A DNA stretch of 40,816 bases from Thermoleophilia bacterium (GCA_025936995.1 JAICSH010000016.1:1-40816), one strand, 5' to 3'. Shown: positions 30,623 to 39,150, counted from the first letter of the stretch. Program-made: numbers and translations. Notes: a model not told the origin generated them from the sequence alone.

Positions 30623-33061
30623 TCAGTCTATTTCTGCCAGCGCGGCGGCAAGCGCGTCGTCGAGCGAGAGCTGACGCATCTGCTCGGCGGCCGAGTCGAA
30701 TTCCTGGCCTCTCGCCGGATCGGCTCGGGACGAGTATCCGGCTCGCGTCTGCGGATCGAGCCAGTCCCGTTCGCGCTCGACGGCCTCCAACGCTCCCCAG
30801 AAGCGGCCGGCGGTCGCCGGCTCTCCATGCGCCGCGGCGATGGACGCGCGCAGGCCGAAGCATTCGGCCAGGTGGACGCGATCGCCGAGCGCGATCGCAA
30901 GCCGCGCCCCGTCGGCGACCAACTCGCCGGAGCGCCCGGGATCGCCGTCGTCGAACGACCACAGAGCCAGCCGGACCATCGTGCGAGTTGCCCACCAGCT
31001 GTCGTCGAACTCGCGCGCGAGCGCGAGAACTCTCTCCAGGGTCTCGCGCGCGCCGTCCGTGTCCCCCTCCTCACGCGCGATCAGAGCAACCTTGTCCAGG
31101 ATGTACATCGCCCCGTTCTGCTCGCCGAGCTGCTCGAATACGGCGAGACCCTCTTCCGCCGCCGCCTTCGCTTCCTCGAGCTTTCCGCCGGCAGCACGCA
31201 CGCCCGCCAGCCGATCGAGCGTGTCACCTACGCGCCCCGTGTCGCCGAGTGCACGGAAGATCGAGAGCGATTCCTCGAATATCTCCTCCCTTTCCGAGTC
31301 GTCTCCGAGAAAGGCACGACAGCTCCCTACCCAGAGAAGCGCCTCGGCACGTAATTCGGGCGGCTGCTCGGCCGTGCGGTCGAGCGCCGTCGTGAGCCAC
31401 TGGTTGCCCTCGGCCGGGTCGCGGATGACCCAAAACCGCCCCAGCGCTGTCGCGAGCTCGAGGCAGCTACGCGGATCCTCTTCTAGCGCCCAGGCGAGAG
31501 CGGCGCGATAGTTCGCCAGCTCTTCTCCCAGCCGGTCGATGATCTCGACGAGCCCGGTGCGCGTCTCGCGCCACCTGGGTAGCAATCGGAGGAGGTAGCC
31601 GAACAGCCGCTCCTGGAGAACCTCGACGCCGCCCGACTCATCGAGCCGTTCGCGGGCGAACTCGCGAATCGTCTCGAGCATCGCGAAGCGGCCGCCCTCC
31701 CAGCGGCGGACCAGGCTCTTGTCCACGAGCGACTGCAGGAGGTCGAGGTCGGCGTCCGCCACCTGCTCCGCAGCCTCGAGCGTCCAGCCGCCGCGGAAAA
31801 CCGAGAGCGCCGCGAGCAGCTTCTGCTCGTCGGGATCGAGGAGCTCGTACGACCACTCGATGGTGGCGCGAAGCGTCTGCTGGCGAACGTCGGCGTCGCG
31901 CCCACCCTTGAGGAGGTCCAGTCGCGCGCCGAGCCGGTCGAGCAGCTGCTCCGTCGTGAGCAGCGATGTGCGCGCCGCCGCGAGCTCGAGCGCGAGAGGC
32001 AGGTCGTCGAGACGGGCACACAGCTCGTCGAGATGCTCGTTCGGCTCGAAGTCCGGCTCAACCCCCCGCGCCCGAGCGACGAAGAACCGCCGGGACTCCT
32101 CCCTCGCGAGAACCGGCACCGGGTAGACCTGCTCCCCCTGGATGCGTAGCCGTTCGCGGCTGGTGACGAGAACATCGGCGTTGGGACACGAGGCGAGCAG
32201 CTCGGCAACGGCCGCGGCAGCCGCGATGACGTGCTCGAAGTTGTCGAAAAGGAGCAGCAGGCGGCGACTGCCCATGAGCTCCGCGGCTGCGCCGGTGCCG
32301 CCGAGCGCCCGCGCGGCGGCGGGCATGACGTCGGCCGGGTCGGCAAGTGGCGCCAGCGGCACCCACCAGACGCCGTCCGGGTACGCCTCGGCAGCCTCCG
32401 CCGCCGCCTGGAGCGACAGTCGCGTCTTGCCCGAGCCGCCCGCGCCCGTGAGGGTGAGCAGCCGGGCGTCGTCGCGGGTCAGCAGCTCCCTCACCTCTGC
32501 GAGCTCGCGTTCGCGGCCGAGGAACTGGGTCGCGGGAATCGGGAGATTCGTACGGTAGAGCGTCCTGAGCGCCGGGAAGTCCTCCCCGCCGAGTTGGAAG
32601 ATCCGCTCGGACGCGCTCAGGTCCTTGAGGCGATGCTCGCCGAGGTCGCGCAGCTCGTCGCGGCGGACGAGCGCCGCGGTCGCCGCCGAGACGAGCACCT
32701 GCCGGCCGTGACCGGCGGCGGCGATCCGTGCCGCCCGGTGGACGTCTCCACCGACGTACCCCTCGTCGGTCAGGAGCGGGGTGCCGGTGTGGAGCCCCAT
32801 CCGGACCGGCAGCTCGAGCGCATGTTGCGCCTCGCGCGCAGCATCGAGCGCGCCGGGTGCGGTGGGGAAGGCGACGAAGAAGGCGTCGCCCTGGGTGTCG
32901 ACCTCGACGCCGCCGTGCCGCTCGAACGCCTCGCGCAGCACGCGGCGGTGCCCCGCGAGCGCAGCCGCGTACTCCTCCGCGCCGAGGTCGCGCAAGAGCC
33001 GCGTCGACCCCTCGATGTCGGTGAACAGAAAGGTGACGGTTCCGCGCGGCAGCTCGCGCAC
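30623..33061 (-). CDS. Class III cyclase domain fused to an NB-ARC/TPR-type ATPase regulator
   Basis: 812 residues. Residues 1-165 are a class III nucleotidyl cyclase domain: metal aspartates D15 in FTDIEGSTRL and D59 in QGDAFFVAF. The substrate-site lysine before the second motif is not seen (VDTQGD instead of a K-x-x-GD form), so purine specificity or activity is doubtful. About residues 175-480 form a STAND ATPase with ATP-binding LTLTGAGGSGKTRLSLQAAA, LLLLFDNFEHVI, VLVTSRERLRIQG and LPLALELAAARTSLLT. The remainder is TPR-like helical repeats. Such proteins are putative signal sensors. The GTG start at 33061 and a 6-base gap to ubiD suggest that it heads the menaquinone/respiration transcript. 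Confidence 0.85.
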   Translation of the reverse strand: MRELPRGTVTFLFTDIEGSTRLLRDLGAEEYAAALAGHRRVLREAFERHGGVEVDTQGDAFFVAFPTAPGALDAAREAQHALELPVRMGLHTGTPLLTDEGYVGGDVHRAARIAAAGHGRQVLVSAATAALVRRDELRDLGEHRLKDLSASERIFQLGGEDFPALRTLYRTNLPIPATQFLGRERELAEVRELLTRDDARLLTLTGAGGSGKTRLSLQAAAEAAEAYPDGVWWVPLAPLADPADVMPAAARALGGTGAAAELMGSRRLLLLFDNFEHVIAAAAAVAELLASCPNADVLVTSRERLRIQGEQVYPVPVLAREESRRFFVARARGVEPDFEPNEHLDELCARLDDLPLALELAAARTSLLTTEQLLDRLGARLDLLKGGRDADVRQQTLRATIEWSYELLDPDEQKLLAALSVFRGGWTLEAAEQVADADLDLLQSLVDKSLVRRWEGGRFAMLETIREFARERLDESGGVEVLQERLFGYLLRLLPRWRETRTGLVEIIDRLGEELANYRAALAWALEEDPRSCLELATALGRFWVIRDPAEGNQWLTTALDRTAEQPPELRAEALLWVGSCRAFLGDDSEREEIFEESLSIFRALGDTGRVGDTLDRLAGVRAAGGKLEEAKAAAEEGLAVFEQLGEQNGAMYILDKVALIAREEGDTDGARETLERVLALAREFDDSWWATRTMVRLALWSFDDGDPGRSGELVADGARLAIALGDRVHLAECFGLRASIAAAHGEPATAGRFWGALEAVERERDWLDPQTRAGYSSRADPARGQEFDSAAEQMRQLSLDDALAAALAEID

Positions 33062-33070
33062 GGCCCGAGT

Positions 33071-34363
33071 CTACGGCCGGTGCCAGGAGATTTGGGAGGT
33101 CCAGGCGTAGTGCCCGTAGTAGTTCTCGGTCGTCCCGACGTGCGCGATCGGACCGACCAGCCGGTTGTGGACGAGGTCGAGCGCGTACAGCGTGCCCGGC
33201 CACCCTCTCCCGCTGAAGCGCGTGCGCACGAAGAGGAGCCAGCGCCCGTCGGCCGACCAGCTCGGCCACTCGTCGGTCGTACCGCGAGGCGGAAGCGTGG
33301 CCGACAACGGACGCGCGGCACTTCCCTGGACGAGCCAGATCGACCGGTGCTCGTGGCCGAACGGCTCGTCGTCGCCGCTCGGGCCGGCGGCGACCGCAAG
33401 CACTCCGCCAGGGCCGCAGGCCGGCGTCGTCCAGCTCGTCGACCGTCCCGGGGGGAGGATTGTCTGCGACCGCCAGCCCGGCGGCGTCGCGTCAGCGATG
33501 CCGTCCCCTTGGGTGACCATCCGGCCGCTGCGGGCGATCACGTAGACGAGCCTGCCTCCGCACCACGACACGTAGTCGCGGAAGTACAGCTCGTGGCTGA
33601 CGGGGCGCGGCCTCCCTCCGGTGACAGGGATCGCGAGGAGCGGTACGCCGTCCGCGAGCAGCGAGGCCGACGCGTCGAGGTCCTTCCAGAAGAGGACCCA
33701 GCGGCCGTCCGGGGAGAAGCCCTCCAAGAGCGTTGGTGCGCCCACCCATCTCGGCTCGCGGAACAGCTCCCGCCGTGACCTGTCGCTCAAGTCCAGGAGC
33801 CAGATCTCCTCGACCCGGCCGTGGTCGGCGGTCCGTGATACCGCTAGCCGTCGACCCTGGGGCGAGAAAGCGGCCGTCCACGCGCCCCATCCGTCCGGGA
33901 GCAGCGGACGCAGCCGCCCGCCGGCGCGCCCGAGCTCGACCCCACCCTTCCTCGTGACGACGGCGAGGACGTTTACGCGTGGCGACCAGACGGCGTTGCC
34001 GGGAAGCCGGCGAACCCGCCCGCTCCTCGCGTCCACGTAGCCACCGCGGAACGAGACCCAGTTCCCGTCCGGGCTCATCGCGACCGGCCCCTCGGCGCGT
34101 GCGCCGACGAGCGTCCGCACACGGCATCCGTCGAGGTCGAGCAGCTGGAGGGAGCCGCCCCGGACGAACGCCAGCGAGCCGAGGTTCGCCGGCGGACAGC
34201 CGCGCGTCGCGACAAGCGCGCCGGAGTCACGGGAGCCGCGGCCGGCGGAGCTCCCACCCGGAACGACGGCCCAGACCGCAAGGCCGGCCGCGGCCACTAC
34301 CCCCACCACGGCCGCGGCTCCGACTTGCCTTCGCCGCTGACGAGCGCGCGCCTCGCGGATCAC
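33071..34363 (-). CDS. Membrane-anchored TolB/WD40-like beta-propeller protein
   Basis: 430 residues. A short basic N-terminus (REARARQRRRQ) precedes one hydrophobic segment (GAAAVVGVVAAAGLAVWAVV, 15-34), so the rest is probably outside the membrane. Repeated propeller blades are visible: LAFVRGGSLQLLDL, VAMSPDGNWVSFRGGYVDA, AAFSPQGRRLAVSRTADHG, EGFSPDGRWVLFWKDLDA and PSWSADGRWLLFVRTRF, each with the SPDGRWV-type signature. No enzyme site was seen; a binding or sensing role is likely. The GTG start at 34363 follows an in-frame TAG 12 codons upstream. It ends 9 bases before the cyclase-ATPase gene, so the two may share a transcript. Confidence 0.75.
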   Translation of the reverse strand: MIREARARQRRRQVGAAAVVGVVAAAGLAVWAVVPGGSSAGRGSRDSGALVATRGCPPANLGSLAFVRGGSLQLLDLDGCRVRTLVGARAEGPVAMSPDGNWVSFRGGYVDARSGRVRRLPGNAVWSPRVNVLAVVTRKGGVELGRAGGRLRPLLPDGWGAWTAAFSPQGRRLAVSRTADHGRVEEIWLLDLSDRSRRELFREPRWVGAPTLLEGFSPDGRWVLFWKDLDASASLLADGVPLLAIPVTGGRPRPVSHELYFRDYVSWCGGRLVYVIARSGRMVTQGDGIADATPPGWRSQTILPPGRSTSWTTPACGPGGVLAVAAGPSGDDEPFGHEHRSIWLVQGSAARPLSATLPPRGTTDEWPSWSADGRWLLFVRTRFSGRGWPGTLYALDLVHNRLVGPIAHVGTTENYYGHYAWTSQISWHRP

Positions 34364-34417
34364 AGCCGCGAGGTCGTCGGGCCGGGGCTAGCGCGTCGGG
34401 CCGCGCACCAACATCAC

Positions 34418-34432
34418 GCTAGTTGTACTAGC
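34418..34432. promoter_or_regulatory. Perfect 15-bp palindrome, candidate operator
   Basis: GCTAGT, TGT, ACTAGC, 54 bases before the propeller gene start and just after the padR stop. Size and symmetry suit a dimeric repressor site for the genes downstream on the minus strand; no -35 or -10 was assigned with confidence. Confidence 0.4.
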
Positions 34433-34447
34433 ACCACCCGGGGAAGG

Positions 34448-34978
34448 TCAAGCGAGCTCACGCTCTACGTCGTCGACGAGCTGCTCGTGGACGTCGATCA
34501 AGCGCTCGAAGAACGTCGCGGCGATGCGGAGGTACTTCGTCCGGTGCGGCAGGGTCTCGGCCGAGGCCGCGATCTCGCTCACCCGCTCGCGCAGGTCGTC
34601 GAGATCCTCCCGGAGCGTCGCGAAGCTCTCGCGCGTCGCCTCCTCGCCGACAATGTCCGCGGCGAGTAGGCGATCCGCCGCCTCGCACTTCAGCGGGGTG
34701 AAGCGGAGCGGCGTCCGACCCCACTCCCGGAGCGCCTCCTCGCCCATCGGAGTGAGCGTGTAGACGGTGCGCTCGCGCGTCTTGCCCGGCTCCTTGCGGG
34801 TCTCGAGGTAGCCGAGCTTCGCGAGCCGCTTCGGCTCCGCGTAGTACTGGCTCTCGCCCGCCCAGTCGAGGATGCGGCCCTTGCGCTCCATCTGCCGGAG
34901 GTCGTGCGCGCTGGCGCCGCCGCGGCCCACGAGGCCGAGGATCTCGTACGAGAACAGCGTGAGGTCTTTGCTTGACAA
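34448..34978 (-). CDS. PadR-family transcriptional regulator
   Basis: 176 residues. The winged helix-turn-helix is at 1-90: LTLFSYEILGLVGRGGASAH, DLRQMERKG, then the recognition/wing region YYAEPKRLAKLGYLETRKEP and ERTVYTLTPMGEEALREWG. The C-terminal half is a coiled helix used for dimerising (ATLREDLDDLRERVSEIAAS and RIAATFFERLIDVHEQLVDD). PadR proteins usually repress a nearby gene and are released by a small ligand. The start is TTG at 34978, which overlaps the candidate -35 box of the divergent flavoprotein gene. That geometry makes the flavoprotein gene its probable target, together with itself. Confidence 0.9.
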   Translation of the reverse strand: MSSKDLTLFSYEILGLVGRGGASAHDLRQMERKGRILDWAGESQYYAEPKRLAKLGYLETRKEPGKTRERTVYTLTPMGEEALREWGRTPLRFTPLKCEAADRLLAADIVGEEATRESFATLREDLDDLRERVSEIAASAETLPHRTKYLRIAATFFERLIDVHEQLVDDVERELA

Positions 34979-35001
34979 AGCTCTGTTTCGTAGCTTAGAG
35001 T
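34972..35001 (+). promoter_or_regulatory. Promoter of the flavoprotein gene
   Basis: TTGACA at 34972-34977, an 18-base spacer and TAGAGT at 34996-35001. Predicted start near 35008, then AAGGAGGGG about 6 bases before the ATG at 35043. The -35 box overlaps the TTG start of padR. Confidence 0.6.
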
Positions 35002-35022
35002 CAACCTACGTTTCGTAGCTTA
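34985..35022. promoter_or_regulatory. Two 13-bp direct repeats, candidate PadR operator
   Basis: GTTTCGTAGCTTA occurs at 34985-34997 and again at 35010-35022, start to start 25 bases. The second copy also forms CTACG-TTT-CGTAG, a small dyad. The first copy covers the -10 region, so protein bound here would block transcription of the flavoprotein gene. Confidence 0.6.
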
Positions 35023-35042
35023 CCGACGAAGGAGGGGTCCAG

Positions 35043-36236
35043 ATGTACGACGTGATCGTCGTCGGCGCGCGCGCCGCCGGCTCGCCCACCGCGATGCTCC
35101 TCGCCCGCGGGGGACACCGCGTCTTGCTCGTCGACCGCGCGACCTTCCCGAGCGACACGCTGTCGACGCACTACATCCACCAGCCGGGCGCCGCGCGCCT
35201 GCAGCGCTGGGGGTTGCTCGAGCGGCTCGCGGCGACGGGCTGCCCGCCGATCGCCGCCATGACCTTCGACGTCGGGCCGTTCGCCCTCGCCGCTCCGCCG
35301 ACGCCGGCCGACGGGATCGCGGAGGGCTACTGCCCTCGCCGCACCGTCCTCGACTCGCTGCTGCTCGAGGCCGCGGCGGAGGCGGGCGCCGAGGTCCGGA
35401 CGGGTGTCGCGATCGACGGGCTCCTCTTCGAGGACGGCGTGGTCGTCGGGATCCGCGCGGCGGGCGTCGAGGACCGCGCGCGCGTCGTGGTGGGCGCCGA
35501 CGGCCGCAACTCCTTCGTCGCGCGCGCCGTCCAGGCGCCGGCGTACGAGGAGCGGCCCGGCCGCACCTGCGTCTACTACAGCTACTGGGTCGGCGCGCAG
35601 ACCGAGGGCGCGGAGCTGTACCCCCGCGACGGCCGGATGCTCATCACCGGCCCGACGCACGACGGGCTCCAGATCGTCGTCGCCTTCTGGCCGCGCGAGG
35701 CGTTCAAAGCCGTCCGCGCGGACGTGGAGAAGAGCTTCCTCGAGGCGGTCTCGCTCGCACCGCCGCTCGCCGAGCGCCTCGCGGCCGGCGAACGCGTCGA
35801 TCGCTTCTACGGAACGGCGGAGGTGCCGTTCTACTACCGCAGGCCGTACGGCCCGGGCTGGGCGCTCGCCGGAGACGCCGGCTACCACAAGGATCCGATC
35901 ACGGCGCAGGGGATCAGCGACGCGTTCCGTGATGCTGACCTGCTCGCGGACGCGCTCGACCACGCGTTCACGGGAGAGCGGCCGCTGGAAGACGCACTTG
36001 CCGACTACGAGCGTGCCCGCAACGAGGAGACGCGCGGTCTCTACGAGCTGACCTACGAGCTTGCCTCGCTCGCCCCGCCTCCGCCCGAGCAGCAGGCGCT
36101 GTTCGGCGCGCTCCGCGACAACGAGGAAGAGGCGGGCCGTTTCTTCGGGGTCATCGCCGGCACGGTCCGGCCGGACGAGTTCTTCGCCCCGGACAACCTC
36201 GCCCGGATCATGGGAGGGCCGGTGCCCGTCTACTAG
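35043..36236 (+). CDS. FAD-dependent oxidoreductase, geranylgeranyl-reductase-like
   Basis: 397 residues. FAD-binding Rossmann start MYDVIVVGARAAGSPTAMLL (GxxxxG type), the NAD(P)/FAD link motif RVVVGADGRNSFVARAV (DG motif), and WALAGDAGYHKDPITAQGIS followed by DAFRDADLLADAL (GD motif). These are features of the geranylgeranyl reductase and flavin monooxygenase branch, acting on hydrophobic prenyl or aromatic substrates. Start: ATG at 35043 with a strong AAGGAGGGG site. It is regulated by the divergent PadR, so a toxic or aromatic inducer is possible; the substrate is unknown. Confidence 0.88.
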   Translation: MYDVIVVGARAAGSPTAMLLARGGHRVLLVDRATFPSDTLSTHYIHQPGAARLQRWGLLERLAATGCPPIAAMTFDVGPFALAAPPTPADGIAEGYCPRRTVLDSLLLEAAAEAGAEVRTGVAIDGLLFEDGVVVGIRAAGVEDRARVVVGADGRNSFVARAVQAPAYEERPGRTCVYYSYWVGAQTEGAELYPRDGRMLITGPTHDGLQIVVAFWPREAFKAVRADVEKSFLEAVSLAPPLAERLAAGERVDRFYGTAEVPFYYRRPYGPGWALAGDAGYHKDPITAQGISDAFRDADLLADALDHAFTGERPLEDALADYERARNEETRGLYELTYELASLAPPPPEQQALFGALRDNEEEAGRFFGVIAGTVRPDEFFAPDNLARIMGGPVPVY

Positions 36237-36389
36237 CTAGCGCCGGTGGCGGAGCCAGTGCGAGAGCTCGCCGACCGCGATCACGAGGACGAAGACACCG
36301 CCGACCGCGAGCATCGTGAGGACGACCTTGCGTCCCTCCTCGGCGGCCGTCTCGACGGCCAGCAGCGAATGGAAGAGCGCGGCGACCAC
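36237..36389 (-). CDS. Small single-span membrane protein, 50 residues
   Basis: Start GTG 36389, sequence VVAALFHSLLAVETAAEEGR then a hydrophobic helix TMLAVGGVFVLVIAVGEL (25-42) and a charged end SHWLRHRR. It follows the 168-residue gene by 9 bases on the same strand, and its stop abuts the convergent flavoprotein gene. No family is known to me. Composition and a clean hydrophobic span support a real gene, but it lacks a strong ribosome site and is too short for certainty. Confidence 0.45.
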   Translation of the reverse strand: MVAALFHSLLAVETAAEEGRKVVLTMLAVGGVFVLVIAVGELSHWLRHRR

Positions 36390-36398
36390 GGCCGGAAT

Positions 36399-36905
36399 CT
36401 AGCTCACCCGCCGACCCGCGTGCGCCTCGAGCGCGGCGTCGACGGCCGCGTCGCCCGCGGCAGTTCGGGCCGCGTGCTCGAGCGGAGCCGCGTCGGCGTG
36501 GAGCCGCAGCGCCGTCCGCGCGTCGTCGAGCGCGCCGCGGCCGAGCAGCGCAGCCGTCGCGGCCCACAGGGCACCGTCGCCGTCCGCCTCCTCCGCCCGA
36601 ACCTGGCTGCAAAGCGAGATGAGCTCCGAGAGGTCGGCGACGGCCGCGACGTCGTGGAGCGCCGAGATCCGCGCCACGCCGTGCGCGTAGAGGTAGTCGC
36701 CGAGCAGGAGCGCGGTGTCGCTGTCGGGCGGCTCGAAGAGGCGCGGCCGACCGTGGTGGACGAGATAGCCCTCGTAGATCGTCTCGAGCCCCAGCGCGTA
36801 GCGCGCCTCGCCGAGCGGTGAGAAGACGAGGCTCCGGTCACGCGCGGGCTCCGGCAGCAGGCAGTCGGCCCAAAGCGCGCTCTCGGCGGCGGCATCGACC
36901 GCCAT
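36399..36905 (-). CDS. Hypothetical protein downstream of hemL, 168 residues
   Basis: Helical, acidic protein. Segments: AAAESALWADCLLPEPARDR, SPLGEARYALGLETIYEGYL, VHHGRPRLFEPPDSDTALLL, then GDYLYAHGVARISALHDVAA and LISLCSQVRAEEADGD. The GDYLYA-like stretch weakly recalls all-helical prenyl synthase relatives, but aspartate-rich motifs are absent, so no function is claimed. The ATG at 36905 is preceded by GGAGA 7 bases upstream; an in-frame TTG further up would overlap hemL. The 13-base gap after hemL suggests co-transcription, so a role near tetrapyrrole metabolism is possible. Confidence 0.65.
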   Translation of the reverse strand: MAVDAAAESALWADCLLPEPARDRSLVFSPLGEARYALGLETIYEGYLVHHGRPRLFEPPDSDTALLLGDYLYAHGVARISALHDVAAVADLSELISLCSQVRAEEADGDGALWAATAALLGRGALDDARTALRLHADAAPLEHAARTAAGDAAVDAALEAHAGRRVS

Positions 36906-36918
36906 CGTCTCCCAGAGA

Positions 36919-38178
36919 TCAGTGACCAAAGGCCTCCGCGGCGGCGACCGTCCGCTCGATCTCCGCCTCGCCGTGCAGCGTGGAGGGAAAGAGCCCCTCG
37001 AACTGCGACGGCGGGAAGTAGACGCCCTGTTCGAGGAGGTGGCGGAAGAGCGCGGCGTAGCGCTCGGTGTCGCACTGCTGCGCGTCGTCGAAGTTCCGCA
37101 CCGGCCGGTCGGCCATGAAGACCGTGAGCAACGCCCCGACCCGCTGCACCCGGCCGAGTGGGCCGAGACCATCCGCCAGAAGCGCGGCGTTCTGCTCGAG
37201 CTCGTCGTAGACGGCGGGGTCGCGCAGGCGCCGCAGCACCGAGAGACCGGCAGCCGTCGCGAGCGGGTTGCCGGCGAGCGTCCCCGCCTGGTAGACAGGC
37301 CCGCTCGGCGCGAGGAGATCCATCACCTCGGCCCGGCCGCCGAAGGCCGCCAGCGGCAGCCCACCGCCGACGATCTTCCCGAGGACGGTGAGGTCCGGAA
37401 GCACGCCGTAGCGCTCCTGCGCGCCGCCGCGCGAGACGCGGAAGCCGGTGATCACCTCGTCGAAGACGAGAAGCGCGCCGGAGACGTCGCAGAGCCGGCG
37501 CAACGTCTCGAGGTAACCCGGCTCGGGCGGGACGACGCCCATGTTCGCCGCGACCGGCTCGACGATGATCGCCGCGAGGCCCTCGCCGTAGCGCATGACG
37601 GCGTCCGCCGCAGCGTCGAGGTCGTTGTACGGGACGACGATCGTGTCGGCCGCGGCGCCGGTCGGCACCCCCGGCGAGGCCGGGATCCCGAGCGTCGCCA
37701 GACCCGAGCCCGCGCTCGCGAGGAGCGCGTCGGCGTGGCCGTGATAGCCGCCGGCCGTCTTGAGGATCCGGTCGCGATTCGTGAACCCGCGCGCCAGGCG
37801 CAGCGCGCTCATCGCGGCCTCCGTCCCCGACGAGACGAGCCGCACCTTCTCGACGGACGGCACCGCGTCGACGATCTCCGCGGCCAGCTCGACCTCGGCC
37901 TCCGTGGCGGCGCCAAAGCTCGTCCCGCACAGCGCTGCCTCGCGCACGGCCTCGACCGTCTCCCGATCCGCGTGCCCGAAGAGGAGCGGCCCCCACGACA
38001 TGACCCAGTCGAGGAGCCGGCGCCCGTCCTCCGTGTCGACGTACGCGCCCTCCCCGTTGCGGACGAAGAGCGGCTCGTCGAGCCCGACCGCGCGCATGGC
38101 CCGGACGGGCGAGTCCACGCCGCCGGGGATCAGCTCGAGCGCGCGCCGGTACAGAGCCGAGCGCTGGGTCAGAGCCAC
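36919..38178 (-). CDS. hemL: Glutamate-1-semialdehyde 2,1-aminomutase
   Basis: 419 residues. It converts glutamate-1-semialdehyde to 5-aminolevulinate, the committed haem precursor, with PLP. Seen: LIPGGVDSPVRAMRAVG, VDTEDGRRLLDWVMSWGPLL, FGHADRETVEAV, VRLVSSGTEAAMSALRLARG, GGYHGHADALLASAGSG, LLVFDEVITGFRVSRGGAQE and the PLP lysine in VLGKIVGGGLPLAAFGGRA. The GTG start at 38178 overlaps the hemB end by 10 bases. The pair shows that this organism uses the five-carbon (C5) route to 5-aminolevulinate. The haem product is used by the cytochromes encoded elsewhere in the window. Confidence 0.97.
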   Translation of the reverse strand: MALTQRSALYRRALELIPGGVDSPVRAMRAVGLDEPLFVRNGEGAYVDTEDGRRLLDWVMSWGPLLFGHADRETVEAVREAALCGTSFGAATEAEVELAAEIVDAVPSVEKVRLVSSGTEAAMSALRLARGFTNRDRILKTAGGYHGHADALLASAGSGLATLGIPASPGVPTGAAADTIVVPYNDLDAAADAVMRYGEGLAAIIVEPVAANMGVVPPEPGYLETLRRLCDVSGALLVFDEVITGFRVSRGGAQERYGVLPDLTVLGKIVGGGLPLAAFGGRAEVMDLLAPSGPVYQAGTLAGNPLATAAGLSVLRRLRDPAVYDELEQNAALLADGLGPLGRVQRVGALLTVFMADRPVRNFDDAQQCDTERYAALFRHLLEQGVYFPPSQFEGLFPSTLHGEAEIERTVAAAEAFGH

Positions 38179-39131
38179 GCCGGCAGGTCTCGCGTCCAGT
38201 AACTGACGATGAGGTCGGCTCCTGCGCGCTTGATCGCGGTGAGCGACTCGAGCGCCGCGTCCCGCTCGTCGAGCCAGCCCGCGCGGGCTGCCGCCTTGAC
38301 CATCGCGTACTCGCCGGAGACGTTGTACGCCGCGAGTGGAGCCTGGAACGCCTCACGCGCCGCGCGAATCACGTCGAGGTAGGGCAGCGCCGGCTTGATC
38401 ATGATCGCGTCGGCTCCTTCGGCGAGGTCGATCTTGCACTCGCGCAGCGCCTCGCGGACGTTGGCCGGATCCAGCTGGTAGCCGCGGCGGTCGCCGAACG
38501 CGGGCGTGCTGTCGGCCGCCTCGCGGAAGGGCCCGTAGAACGCGGAGGCGTACTTCGCCGAGTAGGAGAGGATCGGCGTCGTCTCGAAGCCGTAGTCGTC
38601 GAGCGCTTCGCGGATCGCCGCGACGCGGCCGTCCATCATGTCGCTCGGCGCGACGACGTCGGCTCCCGCCTCGGCGTGACTGACGGCGGTGCGGACGAGC
38701 AGCTCGAGACTCCGGTCGTTGTCGACCTCGCCGTCCACGACGACGCCGCAGTGACCGTGCGACGTGTACTCGCAGAGGCAGACGTCCGTGAGCAGCACGA
38801 GCTCCGGGAACCGCGGCCGCAACGTTCGCAGCGCGTTCTGCACTATCCCGGTGTCCTGCCACGCGCCGGTCGCGTCCTCGTCCTTCTCCCACGGGACACC
38901 GAAGAGCATGACGGCGCGGACTCCGGCAGACGCCAGGCGCTCGACCTCGTGGGGCAGGCCGTGGAGATCGAACCGCGCCATCCCCGGGAGCTCCTCGTTC
39001 GCGAGAGCCTCGGGCGCGACGAAGAGCGGCATCACGAACTGGTCGAGCGAGAGCCTCGTCTCGCGGACGAGATCCCGCAGCGGCGCCGTGCGGCGAAAGC
39101 GGCGGAGCCGGGTGACCGGGAACGAGCTCAC
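38169..39131 (-). CDS. hemB: Porphobilinogen synthase (5-aminolevulinate dehydratase)
   Basis: 320 residues. It condenses two 5-aminolevulinate molecules to porphobilinogen. Seen: FRRTAPLRDLVRETRLSLDQ, FVMPLFVAPEALANEELPGM, LLTDVCLCEYTSHGHCGVVV with three cysteines for zinc, GADVVAPSDMMDGRVAAIRE, the first active-site lysine in ILSYSAKYASAFYGPFREAA and the second in DAIMIKPALPYLDVIRAARE, then AAYNVSGEYAMVKAAARAGW. The cysteine set indicates the zinc-dependent form. GTG start at 39131, 19 bases past the lipoprotein stop. Haem biosynthesis genes hemB and hemL form one unit here. Confidence 0.97.
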   Translation of the reverse strand: MSSFPVTRLRRFRRTAPLRDLVRETRLSLDQFVMPLFVAPEALANEELPGMARFDLHGLPHEVERLASAGVRAVMLFGVPWEKDEDATGAWQDTGIVQNALRTLRPRFPELVLLTDVCLCEYTSHGHCGVVVDGEVDNDRSLELLVRTAVSHAEAGADVVAPSDMMDGRVAAIREALDDYGFETTPILSYSAKYASAFYGPFREAADSTPAFGDRRGYQLDPANVREALRECKIDLAEGADAIMIKPALPYLDVIRAAREAFQAPLAAYNVSGEYAMVKAAARAGWLDERDAALESLTAIKRAGADLIVSYWTRDLPAWL

Positions 39132-39150
39132 GCCGGAAGAGTACGCCGCG

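Noticed and set aside
28121-31354. A 1,077-codon open frame on the plus strand
   Set aside because: It lies antisense to qcrA, ubiD and the cyclase-ATPase, all of which have clear family motifs; it is arginine- and aspartate-rich shadow sequence typical of high-GC DNA.
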